DNA of 64,000 bases from Luteibacter rhizovicinus DSM 16549 (GCF_001887595.1 NZ_CP017480.1:3128001-3192000); one strand, 5' to 3'. Positions 49,018 to 58,919 are shown, counted from the first letter of the stretch. Notes: a model not told the origin generated them from the letters alone. Numbers and translations: made by a program.

Positions 49018-49188
49018 ATGGCCACCGAACACACCAACGCTCTCGGCGCCATGGCAGCCAGCAAGCTGCTTACGATGGCGACGGGTGGGCGCTGGGGTCC
49101 GACGATTCTCATCCTCGCGGCGATCATCCTGCTGCGCCGACGTGCAGCGGCACGCGCTGCGGGAAGGGATCTAAAGCGCATTGAATAA
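49018..49188 (+). CDS. Small membrane protein
   Basis: A 56-residue protein starting MATEHTNALGAMAASKLLTM behind GGGGAA. It has one membrane segment (G-P-T-I-L-I-L-A-A-I-I-L-L) followed by an Arg-rich tail (R-R-R-A-A-A-R-A-A-G-R). Reasonable as a real gene by start site and composition, but no family is recognised. Confidence 0.45.
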   Translation: MATEHTNALGAMAASKLLTMATGGRWGPTILILAAIILLRRRAAARAAGRDLKRIE

Positions 49189-49193
49189 TGCGC

Positions 49194-49343
49194 TTACTCC
49201 TTTGTCTTATGGTTGTCTTCACCCGTGTCGTCGAGCGGATCGCCTGAGGCGTCCGTCTCCGGTTCACGGGTCGGCGTGCGTGGATCGCTCGGCGGATCGT
49301 TCTGGCCGGGATGTTGCGGCGGGCGATTTTTCTCATTAGCCAA
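49194..49343 (-). CDS. Small hydrophilic Pro/Asp-rich protein
   Basis: About 49 residues from a TTG at 49343, after GGAG. Nearly all residues are polar (N-D-P-P-S-D-P-R-T-P-T-R-E-P-E-T-D), so it is likely disordered. An ATG at 49376 in the same frame would add 11 residues. Weak support. Confidence 0.4.
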   Translation of the reverse strand: MANEKNRPPQHPGQNDPPSDPRTPTREPETDASGDPLDDTGEDNHKTKE

Positions 49344-49435
49344 GAGGTGTGCTCCGGTCGATAGGGGAGCATCCACCTTGCAGCGATGACGTTGACGATA
49401 CCGTGCCCGCTGCGTGAGGACGAGGTGGTCGTCGC

Positions 49436-49729
49436 TCAGTGAATCTTGCGTTTCCGGGCGGAAATCACCGTGTCACCCGGGACAGCGATGCCGGCAAAGA
49501 CGGCTGACGCCTGGCAACAGGCTTGGTCGGTCAACAAAGGTGTCACGACGGCCATCCATCCTTCTGCGAATGAGCTCTCATCTTGCGGCCGGCATGCCGG
49601 TGTATACCGACACATCGCTTCTGCCAGCGCGGCTATCAGTGCGGACGGGTCGGGATGCGTGGCGAATGCGGCGTCGAGCGCCGATTCCAATGCGGCGAGT
49701 TTACCGAGGAGGTAAGTGGTGTCTTCCAT
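49436..49729 (-). CDS. Hypothetical helical protein
   Basis: A 97-residue helical protein (MEDTTYLLGKLAALESALDA) with a C-terminal basic tip (A-R-K-R-K-I-H). It contains E-G-W-M-A-V-V-T-P-L-L-T. No family is recognised. It is upstream of and divergent from the response regulator. Confidence 0.55.
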   Translation of the reverse strand: MEDTTYLLGKLAALESALDAAFATHPDPSALIAALAEAMCRYTPACRPQDESSFAEGWMAVVTPLLTDQACCQASAVFAGIAVPGDTVISARKRKIH

Positions 49730-49966
49730 GAGAAAAGCATGTCCTTACGTGTACGCCTACAAACAGGCGTGGGCGACGATGACACGAACATCAGGTCATG
49801 TCACCTCACGCAGCACGGCGTCTACCGCTACAGGCTGGCGTGACCGAGGTTGATGATATGTACACGCTGGTTGTCTCGCCTGCACATCTGGCATTGTATG
49901 CGTCCGCAGGCCGCGCGCGATCGATCCGCGCGCAACGAAGCACAGTCGGCCCAGGGAGGGCACTAA

Positions 49967-50620
49967 ATGATTAACGTTGTATTGGTCGACGACCATGAAC
50001 TGGTCAGGACCGGTTTCCGGATGATCCTGCAGCAGCAAGCGGATTTCCGGGTCAGGGGAGAAGCGGGTACGGCGGAAGAGGGCCTGCGGCTCATCCGTAC
50101 GCTTGCGCCGGATATCGCGCTTGTGGACGTCCACATGCCGGGCATGAGCGGGGTCGAACTGACCGAGCGTGTAGTGCGCGCCAAGCTGCGCACGAATATC
50201 GTCATTCTCACCATCGTCGATGACGCGCGCTTTCCGAAGCGGCTGCTCGATGCGGGTGCGCTTGGGTACCTGACCAAGGGTTGCTCGTCGGACGAGCTTC
50301 TCAGTGCCGTACGCCAGGTAGCTTCAGGTCGGCGCTACCTCGCTCCGTCGGTGGCACAGCAGCTCGCCCTCGCCACGCTGGACGGCTCGGAGTCGCCCTT
50401 CGATACCCTGTCCACCCGTGAGATGGAAGTCTCGATGATGCTGGTTCGCGGGATGCCGCTTACCTCCATCGGAGAGCGGCTGAACCTGAGCCCCAAGACG
50501 GTGTCCACGTACAAGCAGCGCCTGATGGAAAAGCTGCACGTCGATCACGTCGTGGGCCTCGCTCACCTGATGACCGTGCACGGGTTGCTCGACACGCACA
50601 ACCATCAGGTTGGTAGTTGA
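49967..50620 (+). CDS. NarL/UvrY-type response regulator
   Basis: A 217-residue regulator. The receiver domain (1-120) has Asp9-Asp10, phosphoacceptor Asp54 (A-L-V-D-V-H-M-P-G) and Lys105 (Y-L-T-K-G). The LuxR-type HTH (150-205) contains L-S-T-R-E-M-E-V, L-N-L-S-P-K-T-V-S-T-Y-K-Q-R. Its overall pattern, including M-I-N-V-V-L-V-D-D-H-E-L-V-R-T-G, is close to GacA/UvrY, the regulator of Csr small RNAs. No sensor kinase lies beside it, as is normal for that pair. Confidence 0.9.
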   Translation: MINVVLVDDHELVRTGFRMILQQQADFRVRGEAGTAEEGLRLIRTLAPDIALVDVHMPGMSGVELTERVVRAKLRTNIVILTIVDDARFPKRLLDAGALGYLTKGCSSDELLSAVRQVASGRRYLAPSVAQQLALATLDGSESPFDTLSTREMEVSMMLVRGMPLTSIGERLNLSPKTVSTYKQRLMEKLHVDHVVGLAHLMTVHGLLDTHNHQVGS

Positions 50621-50640
50621 GATAGTTCGTAACTCGTGAC

Positions 50641-50673
50641 AAAAAAACGCCGGGCATTGCCCGGCGTTTTTTT
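50641..50673. terminator. Bidirectional terminator between the response regulator and rne
   Basis: Stem AACGCCGGGC/GCCCGGCGTT with loop ATT, flanked by seven A on the left and seven T on the right, so it works on both strands. It ends the regulator transcript and that of rne. Confidence 0.92.
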
Positions 50674-50702
50674 GGGGAGACCGAAGCCTCCCTGCCTTTT
50701 GC

Positions 50703-53700
50703 TTAGTGCTCGTCGCGCGGCGTGTCACCGTGCGGCGGTTCCTGACGCGGACGCGTCAGGAGGTCACCCTGTGCGGGCGGAGCCACGACGGGGGCAGGTG
50801 CCGGAACGGGTGCAGCAACCGGCGCGGGCGCCGGAGCGGCAACCGGGGCAGGAGCAGCGTCCGGGGCAGGAGCAGCGTCCGGGGCGACAACCGGCAGCGG
50901 TGCATCAACCGGAGTAGCGACAGGAGCCGCCACCGCAACTGGAGCCGGGGTCGGGGCCGGAGCCGGTGCGTCGACCGGAGCCGAAACCGAAACCGGTGCC
51001 TGCACAGGTGCCGCTACCGGTGTCACAACCGGCTCCGACGCATGACCTGCTTTCGGAGCCGCAGCTTCCGGAGTCATCGGCGTCGGCTCGGGCGCGGCCA
51101 CGACGATTTCTGCGTCGGTCGGTGTCGGCGTCGGGGTGGCAGGAGCGATGACAGGCTTCGGCGTTTCGACCGGGGCCGGTGTTTCGACAGCGGCTTCGAC
51201 GACCGGAGTCTCAGCGGTCGTATCCGGCAACATGCCGCGAGCCGGCGTGTCGAGCACGGACGCCTGCTTGGCCGACGTCGCAAGCTCGATCGACGGCTCT
51301 TCCACCGCCGGGGCGACGGCGACCGGTGCTGGGGCGACTGGCGCCGCAGCGACCGGTGCGGGCACCGGCGCCTCGACCGACACCGGATTCGACGTCAGCG
51401 GTGCATCGGACTCGGTCTGACGGCGCTCGGTGGTACGTGTCTGCGCCGAGTCGGCCGGCGTGGCCGGGTCGACAGGGTGGGCGTGCGACGTGACCGGAGC
51501 GGACGTGCCCGGGATCGGCGGCAGCTTGGGCAGCGAGCCGAGGGTCAGTGCCGACGGCACCGACTCGTCGTCCGTGGCGAAAGCGGCGGGCTGGGTAGCT
51601 TCGTTGCGCGGGGCGCCCACGGCGAACGCGTTCTCGGCAGCGGCTGCCGTATCGAGCATCGGCGGCACGCTGGCACTGTCACGCGTCGTGCGAGCCGGCG
51701 CGGTATCGGCGACGTCGTCGCTGTCGCCGTCCTCGTCATCGAGATCGTCAGCGTTGCCGCCTTCGATCGAACCGGCCTGCGTACCGTCTTCCTGGCGACG
51801 ACGGCGGCGACCGCCGCGACGGCCACGACGACGGCGCTGGCCACCTTCGGTGTCCTTGGTGTCGGTGGACGGTGCGCTGCCATCGGCGGCAAGCGAGCCC
51901 TCGACCTGGGTGAGGGCCTCGTCGGTGATGACCGGCGACACGCCTTCCTCGTCCTTCAGCGGAGCGTTGGGCCGCTCGGCCGGGACGTGCACGGCACCCG
52001 GTGCGGCCGTCTGGGCAGCACCGGCGACCAGCGTGGTGGCCTTTTCGATCTTCTCGACTTTCTCGCCCTGCGGCTGACGCTCGCCGCGTGGCTGGCGACG
52101 GCCCTGGCCTTCGCCGGCCTGGCCCTGCGGCTCCTGGCCCTGACGACCGCCCTGGCGGCCGCCCTGCTGCTGTTCCTTCGGCTGGCGCGGCTGCTTCTCT
52201 TCGCCCTGACGCGGCTCGCCCTGGCGCGGTTCACCTCGGCCCTGCTTGTTGCCGCCCTTGGCCTGCTGCTGGCCCTTCGGCTGCTGCTGCGCGTTGTCCT
52301 TACGCTCGCCACGTTCACCGCGCTCGCCGCGCTGACCCTGCTGGCGCTGCTCGTTGTTCTTGTTGCGCCCTTCGTTGCCACGGCGGTCGTCACGGCGCGG
52401 ATTGCGCTCGTTGCGGCTACCGCTGCCCTGGCGCGATTCGTCGCGACGGGCCGGTGCCGGCTCGGCCGCCGGGGCTGCCGGTGCGGAGGAACCGAACAGG
52501 CCACCGAAGAGGCGCGAGAGGAAGCCGCCCTTCGCGGCCGGAGCGGCGGCGACCGGACGTGCCTTGGCGGCGGCGACCGGTGCAGCCGGCGTCTCGTCTT
52601 CGTCGTCGCGGATGGGCGCCGGCGTGGACGGAACCACGCCGGTCACCAGCGGCTGCTCGCCGCTGCCCAGGGCCTGGCCCATCTTCGGCAGGGCGACGGC
52701 GACCACCGGGGTGGTGCGCTCGTAGCTCGGCTTGCTGTGCTCGCCCATGTCCGCCTCGCGGATACGGGTGATTTCCAGGTGCGGGGTCTCGAGCTTGTCG
52801 TCGGCGACGACGACCACGTGCACGTTATGGCGCAGCTCGATCTCGACGACGCTGGCGCGCTTCTCGTTGAGCATGAAGTTGGCGACCGCGGGCGGCGCCT
52901 GCACCAGGACCTGCCCGGTGTTTTCCTTCATCGCGTGCTCTTCGATGAGACGCAGGGTGGAGAGGGCGAGCGATTCCACGCTGCGGATGTGGCCGTGGCC
53001 TTCGCAACGCGGGCAGACGATCTGGGTGGCTTCGCCGAGGCTCGGACGCAGGCGCTGACGCGACATCTCGAGCAGGCCGAAGCGGGAGATACGACCGATC
53101 TGGACACGGGCGCGGTCCGCCTTGAGGGCGTCCTTGAGGCGCTCTTCGACCTCGCGCTGGTGGCGCGGGCTGTCCATGTCGATGAAGTCGATGACGATCA
53201 GGCCGCCGGCGTCACGGATGCGCAGCTGGCGGGCGATCTCACTGGCGGCTTCGAGATTGGTGTTGAACGCCGTCTCTTCGATGTCGCTGCCCTTGGTCGC
53301 CTTCGACGAGTTGATGTCGATGGCGGTCAGGGCTTCGGTCTGGTCGATGACGATCGAACCGCCGGAGGGGAGGCGGACGTTGCGCTCGAAGATGCTCTCG
53401 ATCTGGGTTTCGATCTGGTACCGCGAGAACAGCGGCGTCGGATCCTGATAGAGCTTGAGCTTGCGCAGGTTGTTCGGCATGACCTGCTGGACGAAGTCGC
53501 GAGCGTCGCTGAACAGCTGCTCCTCGTCGATCAGGATTTCGCCGATGTCGTTGCGCAGGTAGTCGCGCAGGGCGCGGATGAACAGCTTCGATTCCTGGTA
53601 GATCAGGAACGGGGCTTTCTGCGAGTTGGCTGCGCCGGAGATCGACTTCCAGAGCTGCAGGAGGTAGTCGAGGTCCCACTGGAGCTCCTCGGCGTCGCGG

Positions 53701-54215
53701 CCCATGCCGGCGGTACGCACGATCAGGCCCATGTCGTCGGGCACCGAGAGGTGCTCCATCGCTTCCTTCAGGGCCTGGCGGTCTTCACCCTCGATGCGGC
53801 GCGAGACGCCACCGGCACGGGGGTTGTTGGGCATCAGCACCATGTAACGACCGGCGAGGCTGATGAAGGTGGTGAGGGCGGCACCCTTGTTGCCGCGCTC
53901 TTCCTTCTCGACCTGGACGATGATTTCCTGGCCTTCCTTCAACAGCTCGCGGATGTTGGACTTGCCTTCCGCGTTCGGGTTGAAGTATTCGCGGGCCACT
54001 TCCTTCAGCGGAAGGAAGCCGTGGCGCTCGGCGCCGTAGTCGACGAAGCAGGCTTCGAGAGACGGCTCGACGCGGGTGATGCGCCCCTTGTAGATGTTGG
54101 CTTTTTTCTGTTCCCGGGACGGGATTTCGATATCGAGATCGTAAAGATTCTGGCCATCGACGATGGCCACGCGCAACTCTTCGCGCTGAGTCGCGTTGAT
54201 CAACATACGCTTCAT
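50703..54215 (-). CDS. rne: Ribonuclease E
   Basis: A 1170-residue RNase E starting [20 protein letters not shown]. The S1 domain spans about 37-120, the RNase H-like and catalytic part to about 400 (A-I-D-I-N-S and V-I-D-F-I-D-M-D-S carry the two metal-binding Asp), and the Zn-link is C-P-R-C-E-G-H-G near 404. The second half is disordered: an Arg/Gln/Gly-rich part (about 600-760), an Arg-rich block ([14 protein letters not shown]) and a long Pro/Ala/Val tail. It leads mRNA decay and rRNA/tRNA processing. An unusually long tail replaces the E. coli scaffold. Confidence 0.97.
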   Translation of the reverse strand: MKRMLINATQREELRVAIVDGQNLYDLDIEIPSREQKKANIYKGRITRVEPSLEACFVDYGAERHGFLPLKEVAREYFNPNAEGKSNIRELLKEGQEIIVQVEKEERGNKGAALTTFISLAGRYMVLMPNNPRAGGVSRRIEGEDRQALKEAMEHLSVPDDMGLIVRTAGMGRDAEELQWDLDYLLQLWKSISGAANSQKAPFLIYQESKLFIRALRDYLRNDIGEILIDEEQLFSDARDFVQQVMPNNLRKLKLYQDPTPLFSRYQIETQIESIFERNVRLPSGGSIVIDQTEALTAIDINSSKATKGSDIEETAFNTNLEAASEIARQLRIRDAGGLIVIDFIDMDSPRHQREVEERLKDALKADRARVQIGRISRFGLLEMSRQRLRPSLGEATQIVCPRCEGHGHIRSVESLALSTLRLIEEHAMKENTGQVLVQAPPAVANFMLNEKRASVVEIELRHNVHVVVVADDKLETPHLEITRIREADMGEHSKPSYERTTPVVAVALPKMGQALGSGEQPLVTGVVPSTPAPIRDDEDETPAAPVAAAKARPVAAAPAAKGGFLSRLFGGLFGSSAPAAPAAEPAPARRDESRQGSGSRNERNPRRDDRRGNEGRNKNNEQRQQGQRGERGERGERKDNAQQQPKGQQQAKGGNKQGRGEPRQGEPRQGEEKQPRQPKEQQQGGRQGGRQGQEPQGQAGEGQGRRQPRGERQPQGEKVEKIEKATTLVAGAAQTAAPGAVHVPAERPNAPLKDEEGVSPVITDEALTQVEGSLAADGSAPSTDTKDTEGGQRRRRGRRGGRRRRRQEDGTQAGSIEGGNADDLDDEDGDSDDVADTAPARTTRDSASVPPMLDTAAAAENAFAVGAPRNEATQPAAFATDDESVPSALTLGSLPKLPPIPGTSAPVTSHAHPVDPATPADSAQTRTTERRQTESDAPLTSNPVSVEAPVPAPVAAAPVAPAPVAVAPAVEEPSIELATSAKQASVLDTPARGMLPDTTAETPVVEAAVETPAPVETPKPVIAPATPTPTPTDAEIVVAAPEPTPMTPEAAAPKAGHASEPVVTPVAAPVQAPVSVSAPVDAPAPAPTPAPVAVAAPVATPVDAPLPVVAPDAAPAPDAAPAPVAAPAPAPVAAPVPAPAPVVAPPAQGDLLTRPRQEPPHGDTPRDEH

Positions 54216-54564
54216 TGTAATTCCTCGACCTTGCCGCGCGGCCGCGGGCCGCGGTGGCGCCCTTTGGGGCGGCCTGCCGGGGATCGCGCCGCAGCGGTGA
54301 GGCTTCAAGCGGCATGGGATCCGGGACCGATACCTGGACCCGGCGTGATTCGTGATAAGCGCCTTGCAACCGGTCCGCGTCCTTACGGATTAGCCGGACA
54401 ACCGCAACCCGAACCGTTACGATGTGGGGTGTGCTCACCTTCCGACCCCTCGGACGGAATGGCATGACACTCGCCTTACGTGACGGTACAGGCACCCCGC
54501 GAGAGATAAGTCTTCAGCGGAGCCTGGCGCTCGCCGAGTATCCTATCAAATTCGAGTTTTATCA
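54216..54564. other. rne-rluC divergent region with long rne leader
   Basis: No gene in 349 bp. In E. coli the rne transcript has a leader of similar length that lets RNase E regulate its own mRNA. GC-rich self-complementary bases just before the ATG (GCCGCGCGGCCGCGGGCCGC at 54233-54252) could fold strongly. A conserved structure is not proven. Confidence 0.6.
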
Positions 54565-55512
54565 ATGCAGACGGTAACTTCCCTCGACGGCGGCCAAGGT
54601 GTGCGCATCGTCGAAATCGGTCCCGAGCGGGACGGTCAGCGCGTGGACAACGCCCTGATGACCATGCTCAAGGGAGTGCCGCGCAGCCTGGTCTACCGCA
54701 TCCTGAGAACGGGCCAGGTTCGTATCAACGGCAAGCGGGCCAAGCCGGAAACGCGCCTCGCCCTGGGCGACATGTTGCGGATCCCGCCGGTCCGTGTGGC
54801 CGAGCGTGAGGAGGGCGTGGCCCCCTCCGGCATGGTCAAGTCGGTCGCCGACGCGGTGATCTTCGAAGACAAGCACTTCCTGGTGATCGACAAGCCGGTC
54901 GGTATCGCGGCCCACGGCGGCAGCGGTGTCAGCCATGGCGCCATCGAACTGCTGCGCGCCGCCCGGCCCAACGAGCACCTCGAGCTGGTCCATCGCCTCG
55001 ACCGCGATACCAGTGGCGTGCTCGTCCTGGCGAAGTCGCGGTCGGGCCTCACCGGGCTTCAGGCCCTGATCCGCGAAAACACGGTCACCAAGCAGTATCT
55101 CTGCCTGATGACCGGCACCCCGCGGAAGGCCAAGTTCGACGTCAACGCGCCCCTGCTCAAGTCCGTGATGCACGGTGGCGAGCGGCTGGTCCGGGTCGAC
55201 GACGCCGGTAAACCCTCGCTCACCTACTTCAAGGAACTGGAGCAGTACCCGAACGCCCGCCTCATGCAGGCGACCCTGGGTACCGGCCGGACCCACCAGA
55301 TCCGCGTGCATGCCCAATACGCCGGCCACCCGCTGGCCGGTGACCCGAAGTACGGCGACGAGGCCGCGAACAAGCGCTTCCGCGCCATGGGACTGAAGCG
55401 GATGTTCCTGCATGCGGCCCGGATGAGCTTCGACCTGGACGGCAGGAACTACGATTTTTCCTCGCCGTTGCCCGACGAACTGAAGGCGTTCCTCGACAAA
55501 CTGGCCGGCTGA
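54565..55512 (+). CDS. rluC: 23S rRNA pseudouridine synthase RluC
   Basis: A 315-residue enzyme. An S4 RNA-binding domain covers residues 25-85 (V-Y-R-I-L-R-T-G-Q-V-R-I-N-G-K-R-A-K). The catalytic motif H-R-L-D-R-D-T-S-G is at 143-151, with Asp146 as nucleophile. G-R-T-H-Q-I-R-V-H follows near 250. It makes pseudouridine at three 23S rRNA positions. Divergence from rne is conserved in many gammaproteobacteria. Confidence 0.95.
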   Translation: MQTVTSLDGGQGVRIVEIGPERDGQRVDNALMTMLKGVPRSLVYRILRTGQVRINGKRAKPETRLALGDMLRIPPVRVAEREEGVAPSGMVKSVADAVIFEDKHFLVIDKPVGIAAHGGSGVSHGAIELLRAARPNEHLELVHRLDRDTSGVLVLAKSRSGLTGLQALIRENTVTKQYLCLMTGTPRKAKFDVNAPLLKSVMHGGERLVRVDDAGKPSLTYFKELEQYPNARLMQATLGTGRTHQIRVHAQYAGHPLAGDPKYGDEAANKRFRAMGLKRMFLHAARMSFDLDGRNYDFSSPLPDELKAFLDKLAG

Positions 55513-55535
55513 GTCGTCTTACCGGTCGAGCCGTC

Positions 55536-56963
55536 TCAGCCGAGGAACCGGGCGCTCACTTCCAGTGAGCGCAGGATGCCGCCGGCGAGACAGGCCTGCA
55601 GGAGCAGGGCGCTGAGCGCATGGGCCAGGGCCACCGGAAAGAGGGCCCGGTGGTGCAGGTACCACCAGGCCCAGCCCAGCTCGGCCACGAAACAGAGCTG
55701 CATCAGCAGGCCGTTCGGGGTGTGGAGCAGGGCGAAGGCGAGGGCAGCGAGCAAGACGGCCAGCGGTCGTGGCAGCGCTCGCGCCAGCAAGGCGGCGACG
55801 ACCGCCAGGATCAGCCACTGCTGGACGAAGGCCCAACCTATATAGAGGAGGGCGCGTCCGGCTGCCGGCCACGCGGGCGCATGACCGGCCACGGCGACGA
55901 TGGCGATGGCCACCGGCAGGGCGAGCAAGGGCCATCCCACCGTCCGCCATGCGCCGAACCAGCGCCAGCGAGGAAGCTGGCGTCGGATTCCCAGCAGGAC
56001 CGCGTAAGCCACGCCGAGCACGAACATGGCGATGCCTGAGGCGACCGGTTTACTCGACAGGCCCAGCCCGGCGATGAACCACACCGGCCCCGCGATCACG
56101 AGCAGGGCTTCGATCGGCCCCGCCCTGGCCGGCGAGTCAGCGGTCTCCTGGCCGGGCTTCATGGCCTTGCGCATCGCGGGGACGATGATCAGCAGCAAAG
56201 CATAGAGAAGCGGTGCCGCCCACGGTTGCCACGCGGGCGCGGGCGGCGATACCCGGGCATCGCCAAAGCTCGCCGTCGGTGCGGTCGCCCGTCGGGCATC
56301 GCGCCAGTCGAGCAGGCCTTCGGCGGTCAGCCCGTCTGGCAAGGCCGTGGCGTCCGGTGGCGCCCACGCCGGTGCGGGTACCAGCGACGCGTCGTGAAGC
56401 GTGAGCGTCTGGCCGGCGGGAAGCGTGGCCGTGAGCCGGAGCATGGCTGCCCGGGCAGGCAGGATCGCGGCATGGCCGGCCGCGTCGGCCCACTTCATGC
56501 GGTCCAGTCGGAGGGCACGCACCAGCGGACCCGGCCCAAACTCGCCCAGGTCCGCATGGACGATCGGCGCTTGCAGGGTCTGGCGTAGGTCGATGCCATA
56601 GTGACCCCTGGCCGAGGCCGAGGCATCGAGGCGAAGGGTGGTCAGGGCGCGCAGGTCGGCCTGGCGGTTCAGCGGGAAGCCGACCTGCAGCGGTGAGCCG
56701 TCGGTCGCCGTGACCTGCAGGCCATTCGGCAGCGGCTTCAGCCGCCCACCGCCGAAGGCGCGTCCCGCCACGACATCGTCGCTGTCGCGGAGATGCCAGT
56801 GCCAGGGCGACGATCCAGCGGCATAGGCAGCGCGATCCTGGGCGCTGTCGCGCTCGATCGTCGCGCGGACGAGGGTCGCCGCGAACCAGGGCAGGGCGAA
56901 AAGCGAGCCGAGTGCCAGCAGCACCGCCACGACGGCGGTCCAGCGGGGCGGCAGCGTTCGCAC
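55536..56963 (-). CDS. CPBP-family membrane protein with Gln-Gln instead of Glu-Glu
   Basis: A 475-residue protein. An N-terminal membrane anchor is followed by a periplasmic domain of about 200 residues, then eight or so membrane segments with the CPBP (Rce1-like) core. The usual E-E-x-x-x-R motif reads Q381-Q382-W-L-I-L. The F-x-x-x-H motif is F410-A-L-L-H414 and a third His is at 448. Without the Glu pair the metalloprotease activity is doubtful. It lies 1 bp from phhB, so the two genes probably share a transcript. Confidence 0.8.
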   Translation of the reverse strand: MRTLPPRWTAVVAVLLALGSLFALPWFAATLVRATIERDSAQDRAAYAAGSSPWHWHLRDSDDVVAGRAFGGGRLKPLPNGLQVTATDGSPLQVGFPLNRQADLRALTTLRLDASASARGHYGIDLRQTLQAPIVHADLGEFGPGPLVRALRLDRMKWADAAGHAAILPARAAMLRLTATLPAGQTLTLHDASLVPAPAWAPPDATALPDGLTAEGLLDWRDARRATAPTASFGDARVSPPAPAWQPWAAPLLYALLLIIVPAMRKAMKPGQETADSPARAGPIEALLVIAGPVWFIAGLGLSSKPVASGIAMFVLGVAYAVLLGIRRQLPRWRWFGAWRTVGWPLLALPVAIAIVAVAGHAPAWPAAGRALLYIGWAFVQQWLILAVVAALLARALPRPLAVLLAALAFALLHTPNGLLMQLCFVAELGWAWWYLHHRALFPVALAHALSALLLQACLAGGILRSLEVSARFLG

Positions 56964-56964
56964 C

Positions 56965-57306
56965 TCAGCGATCGAGCAGGGCCTCGACGCGCGCGGCGCA
57001 GATCATGTCGTTCAGCGACAGGCCGCCCACGTCATGGGTGGACCAGAGCACCTGGCAATGGCCGTAACCGGCTTCGAGATCCGGATGGTGGTCTTCCTGG
57101 TTGGCCATGAAGCCGACCGCATTGATGAAGCCCAGCGTGTGGTGGAAATCCTTGAACGGGAAGTCCTTGACGATGGCCTTGCCGTCCGCCGTGACCTTCC
57201 AGCCGGGAAGGGCGGCGAGATGACCGTCGATGGCCGCCCGATCGAGCGCATGCTCGGCGCCCTTGCGGGGCGTGCAGTGCTGGCTGGCGAGGGGGGGAAG
57301 GGTCAT
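56965..57306 (-). CDS. phhB: 4a-hydroxytetrahydrobiopterin dehydratase
   Basis: A 113-residue pterin-4a-carbinolamine dehydratase starting MTLPPLASQHCTPRKGAEHA. N-Q-E-D-H-H-P-D and W-S-T-H-D-V-G-G-L-S-L-N-D carry the three active-site His of the family. It regenerates the pterin cofactor used by phenylalanine hydroxylase. The substrate enzyme gene is not in the window. Confidence 0.93.
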   Translation of the reverse strand: MTLPPLASQHCTPRKGAEHALDRAAIDGHLAALPGWKVTADGKAIVKDFPFKDFHHTLGFINAVGFMANQEDHHPDLEAGYGHCQVLWSTHDVGGLSLNDMICAARVEALLDR

Positions 57307-57442
57307 GGGAGGTTTCCGTACGTTGAAAGCGCGAAGCGTCGGCCGTCGCGGTTGAATTGTCAAAAGGCGGCGTCCACTAAACAGTACTAGAATGGTGCTA
57401 TATCCGGCGCTCCCCACGCCGGACCTCCCCTCGGAGCCTTTC

Positions 57443-58036
57443 ATGATCGACATCTCGGAGCGCGCCCAGGCGCATTTCCAGCGCCTGCTCTCGCAGCAGG
57501 GCGACGACGACCTCGGCATTCGCGTGCGCGTGGTCCATGCGGGCACGCCGTCCGCCCAGTGCGAGCTGGAGTTCTGCTCGACCTCGGAGCTCACCGGCGA
57601 CGAGTGGACCATCGAGTGCACGGGCTTCAACCTGTACGTGGACGGCGAGAGCGCACGCTGGCTGGACCCCGCCAGCATCGACTACGAGACCACGGAAACC
57701 GGTAGCCAGCTCAATATCCGTGCGCCGCGGATCAAGGGTGAGGCACCGGGCGAGGGCGCAGGCCTGATCGAGCGCGTCCAGTTCGTGCTGGAGTCCGAGA
57801 TCGCACCGCAGATCGCCTCGCACGGCGGGCGCATCTCGCTGGTGGAAGTCGCTGCCGGCAATATCGTGGTGCTCCGCTTCGGCGGCGGCTGCCACGGTTG
57901 CGGCATGGTCGACGTCACGTTGAAGAACGGCGTGGAGAAGACCCTGCGCGAGCGCATTCCGGAGATCACCGAGGTGCGCGACGTCACCGACCACGAGACG
58001 GGCGAGAAGCCGTATTTCGCCAAGGCCGCTGGCTGA
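57443..58036 (+). CDS. nfuA: Fe-S biogenesis protein NfuA
   Basis: A 197-residue protein. Residues 1-95 are a degenerate A-type carrier domain (MIDISERAQAHFQRLLSQQG). Residues 105-197 are the Nfu domain with the Fe4S4-binding C150-H-G-C153. The three usual A-type Cys are not all kept, as in E. coli NfuA. It delivers clusters to apoproteins under stress. TCGGAG lies upstream and a terminator follows. Confidence 0.95.
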   Translation: MIDISERAQAHFQRLLSQQGDDDLGIRVRVVHAGTPSAQCELEFCSTSELTGDEWTIECTGFNLYVDGESARWLDPASIDYETTETGSQLNIRAPRIKGEAPGEGAGLIERVQFVLESEIAPQIASHGGRISLVEVAAGNIVVLRFGGGCHGCGMVDVTLKNGVEKTLRERIPEITEVRDVTDHETGEKPYFAKAAG

Positions 58037-58042
58037 AGCAAC

Positions 58043-58070
58043 AAAAAAGCCCGCGTAAGCGGGCTTTTTT
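58043..58070. terminator. Terminator after nfuA
   Basis: AAAAAAGCCCGC-GTAA-GCGGGCTTTTTT, a perfect stem with A and T tracts on both sides, works on both strands. Confidence 0.92.
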
Positions 58071-58072
58071 GT

Positions 58073-58115
58073 GTGGGAGCCGATTCATCGGCGATGGGTG
58101 CTTGCCGGCTCCCAC
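58073..58115. repeat. Single REP-like palindrome
   Basis: GTGGGAGCCG (58073-58082) and CGGCTCCCAC (58106-58115) are complementary, with GATTCATCGGCGAT between. The core AGCCGATTCATCGGCGAT is shared with the pair at 62212-62292, so this is a dispersed chromosomal repeat. Confidence 0.75.
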
Positions 58116-58131
58116 CACGTCCTGGTTGTGC

Positions 58132-58485
58132 TCAGTCGCTGCCCTGGATGTGATGCTCGAGCCCATCCAACTTGGTCGGCATGGTGGCGAAATACGCCGA
58201 GACATCGTCGATGTCCTGGTCGGACAGCGTGGCGGCGAAGCCCTTCATGATCGGGTTGCCGCGGCGGCCGTCCTTGTATTCGTGCAGGGCCATCGCGAGG
58301 TAGTCGGCGTACTGGCCGGCCAGTCGCGGGTACTGCGGGTCGACGGCGTTACCGTCCTGGCCGTGGCAGGCCACGCAGGTGGCGATCTTGGTCTTGCCGC
58401 GCACGGGATCACCGGCGGCGAAGGTCTGGGTGGCGGTCAGCGCGAGCAGCGCGCCCACGGCGAGCAGGGAAAAACCACGGATCAT
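58132..58485 (-). CDS. Cytochrome c, class I
   Basis: A 117-residue periplasmic cytochrome. A signal peptide (L-L-A-V-G-A-L-L-A-L-T-A-T-Q-T-F-A) precedes a mature protein with C-V-A-C-H for heme and Met ligand in P-I-M-K-G-F near the C-terminus. It resembles one half of a cytochrome c4. The second Met was chosen as start because GAGG lies 7 bases before it. It shares an operon with the next cytochrome. Confidence 0.9.
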   Translation of the reverse strand: MIRGFSLLAVGALLALTATQTFAAGDPVRGKTKIATCVACHGQDGNAVDPQYPRLAGQYADYLAMALHEYKDGRRGNPIMKGFAATLSDQDIDDVSAYFATMPTKLDGLEHHIQGSD

Positions 58486-58502
58486 CATTCGTCCTCGGCG
58501 GC

Positions 58503-58823
58503 TTACTTGGCGAGACTGGAGAGGTAGGCGGCAACGTCCGCGATTTCCTCATCGGACAGGCTCTGCGCCTGGATACCCATCGTCGGGTGGGTGCGCTCGC
58601 CGCTCTTGTAAGCCTTGAGGGCGTTGACGATGTACTGCTCGTTCTGGCCGGCGATATGCGGCACGTGGTACTCGGGGTAAGCGTTGGCATAGCCCGGCAC
58701 GCCGTGGCAGCCGTTGCAGGTATAGACCAGCGTCCGTCCCTTGGCCTTGTCCCCTTCGGCGTGCGCAGCGGATGCGGCGCACAGTGCTACAGCGATCAGA
58801 CCAACCAGTTGCAGACGCTTCAT
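58503..58823 (-). CDS. Cytochrome c, class I
   Basis: A 106-residue periplasmic cytochrome starting MKRLQLVGLIAVALCAASAA, with signal cleaved after A-H-A. Heme motif C-N-G-C-H, Met in H-P-T-M-G-I-Q. It lies 17 bp upstream of the other cytochrome gene. Together they look like a split cytochrome c4 and may carry electrons to a terminal oxidase. Confidence 0.9.
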   Translation of the reverse strand: MKRLQLVGLIAVALCAASAAHAEGDKAKGRTLVYTCNGCHGVPGYANAYPEYHVPHIAGQNEQYIVNALKAYKSGERTHPTMGIQAQSLSDEEIADVAAYLSSLAK

Positions 58824-58919
58824 TAAGAGTTCCCTGGGTGCCGGGCGGGGCCGGGGTTGAAAAGCCGTCGAAGTATAGAGGCGTGTCGCGACGACCGACA
58901 ACTCAGGGTAGCAGGGGAC

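Noticed and set aside
50706..54467. A very long open frame on the plus strand opposite rne (over 1200 codons)
   Set aside because: It is a by-product of the GC-rich third positions and the Pro/Ala/Arg-rich coding of rne. Its Arg/Gly/Cys-rich translation has no domain, while the minus strand encodes unmistakable RNase E.
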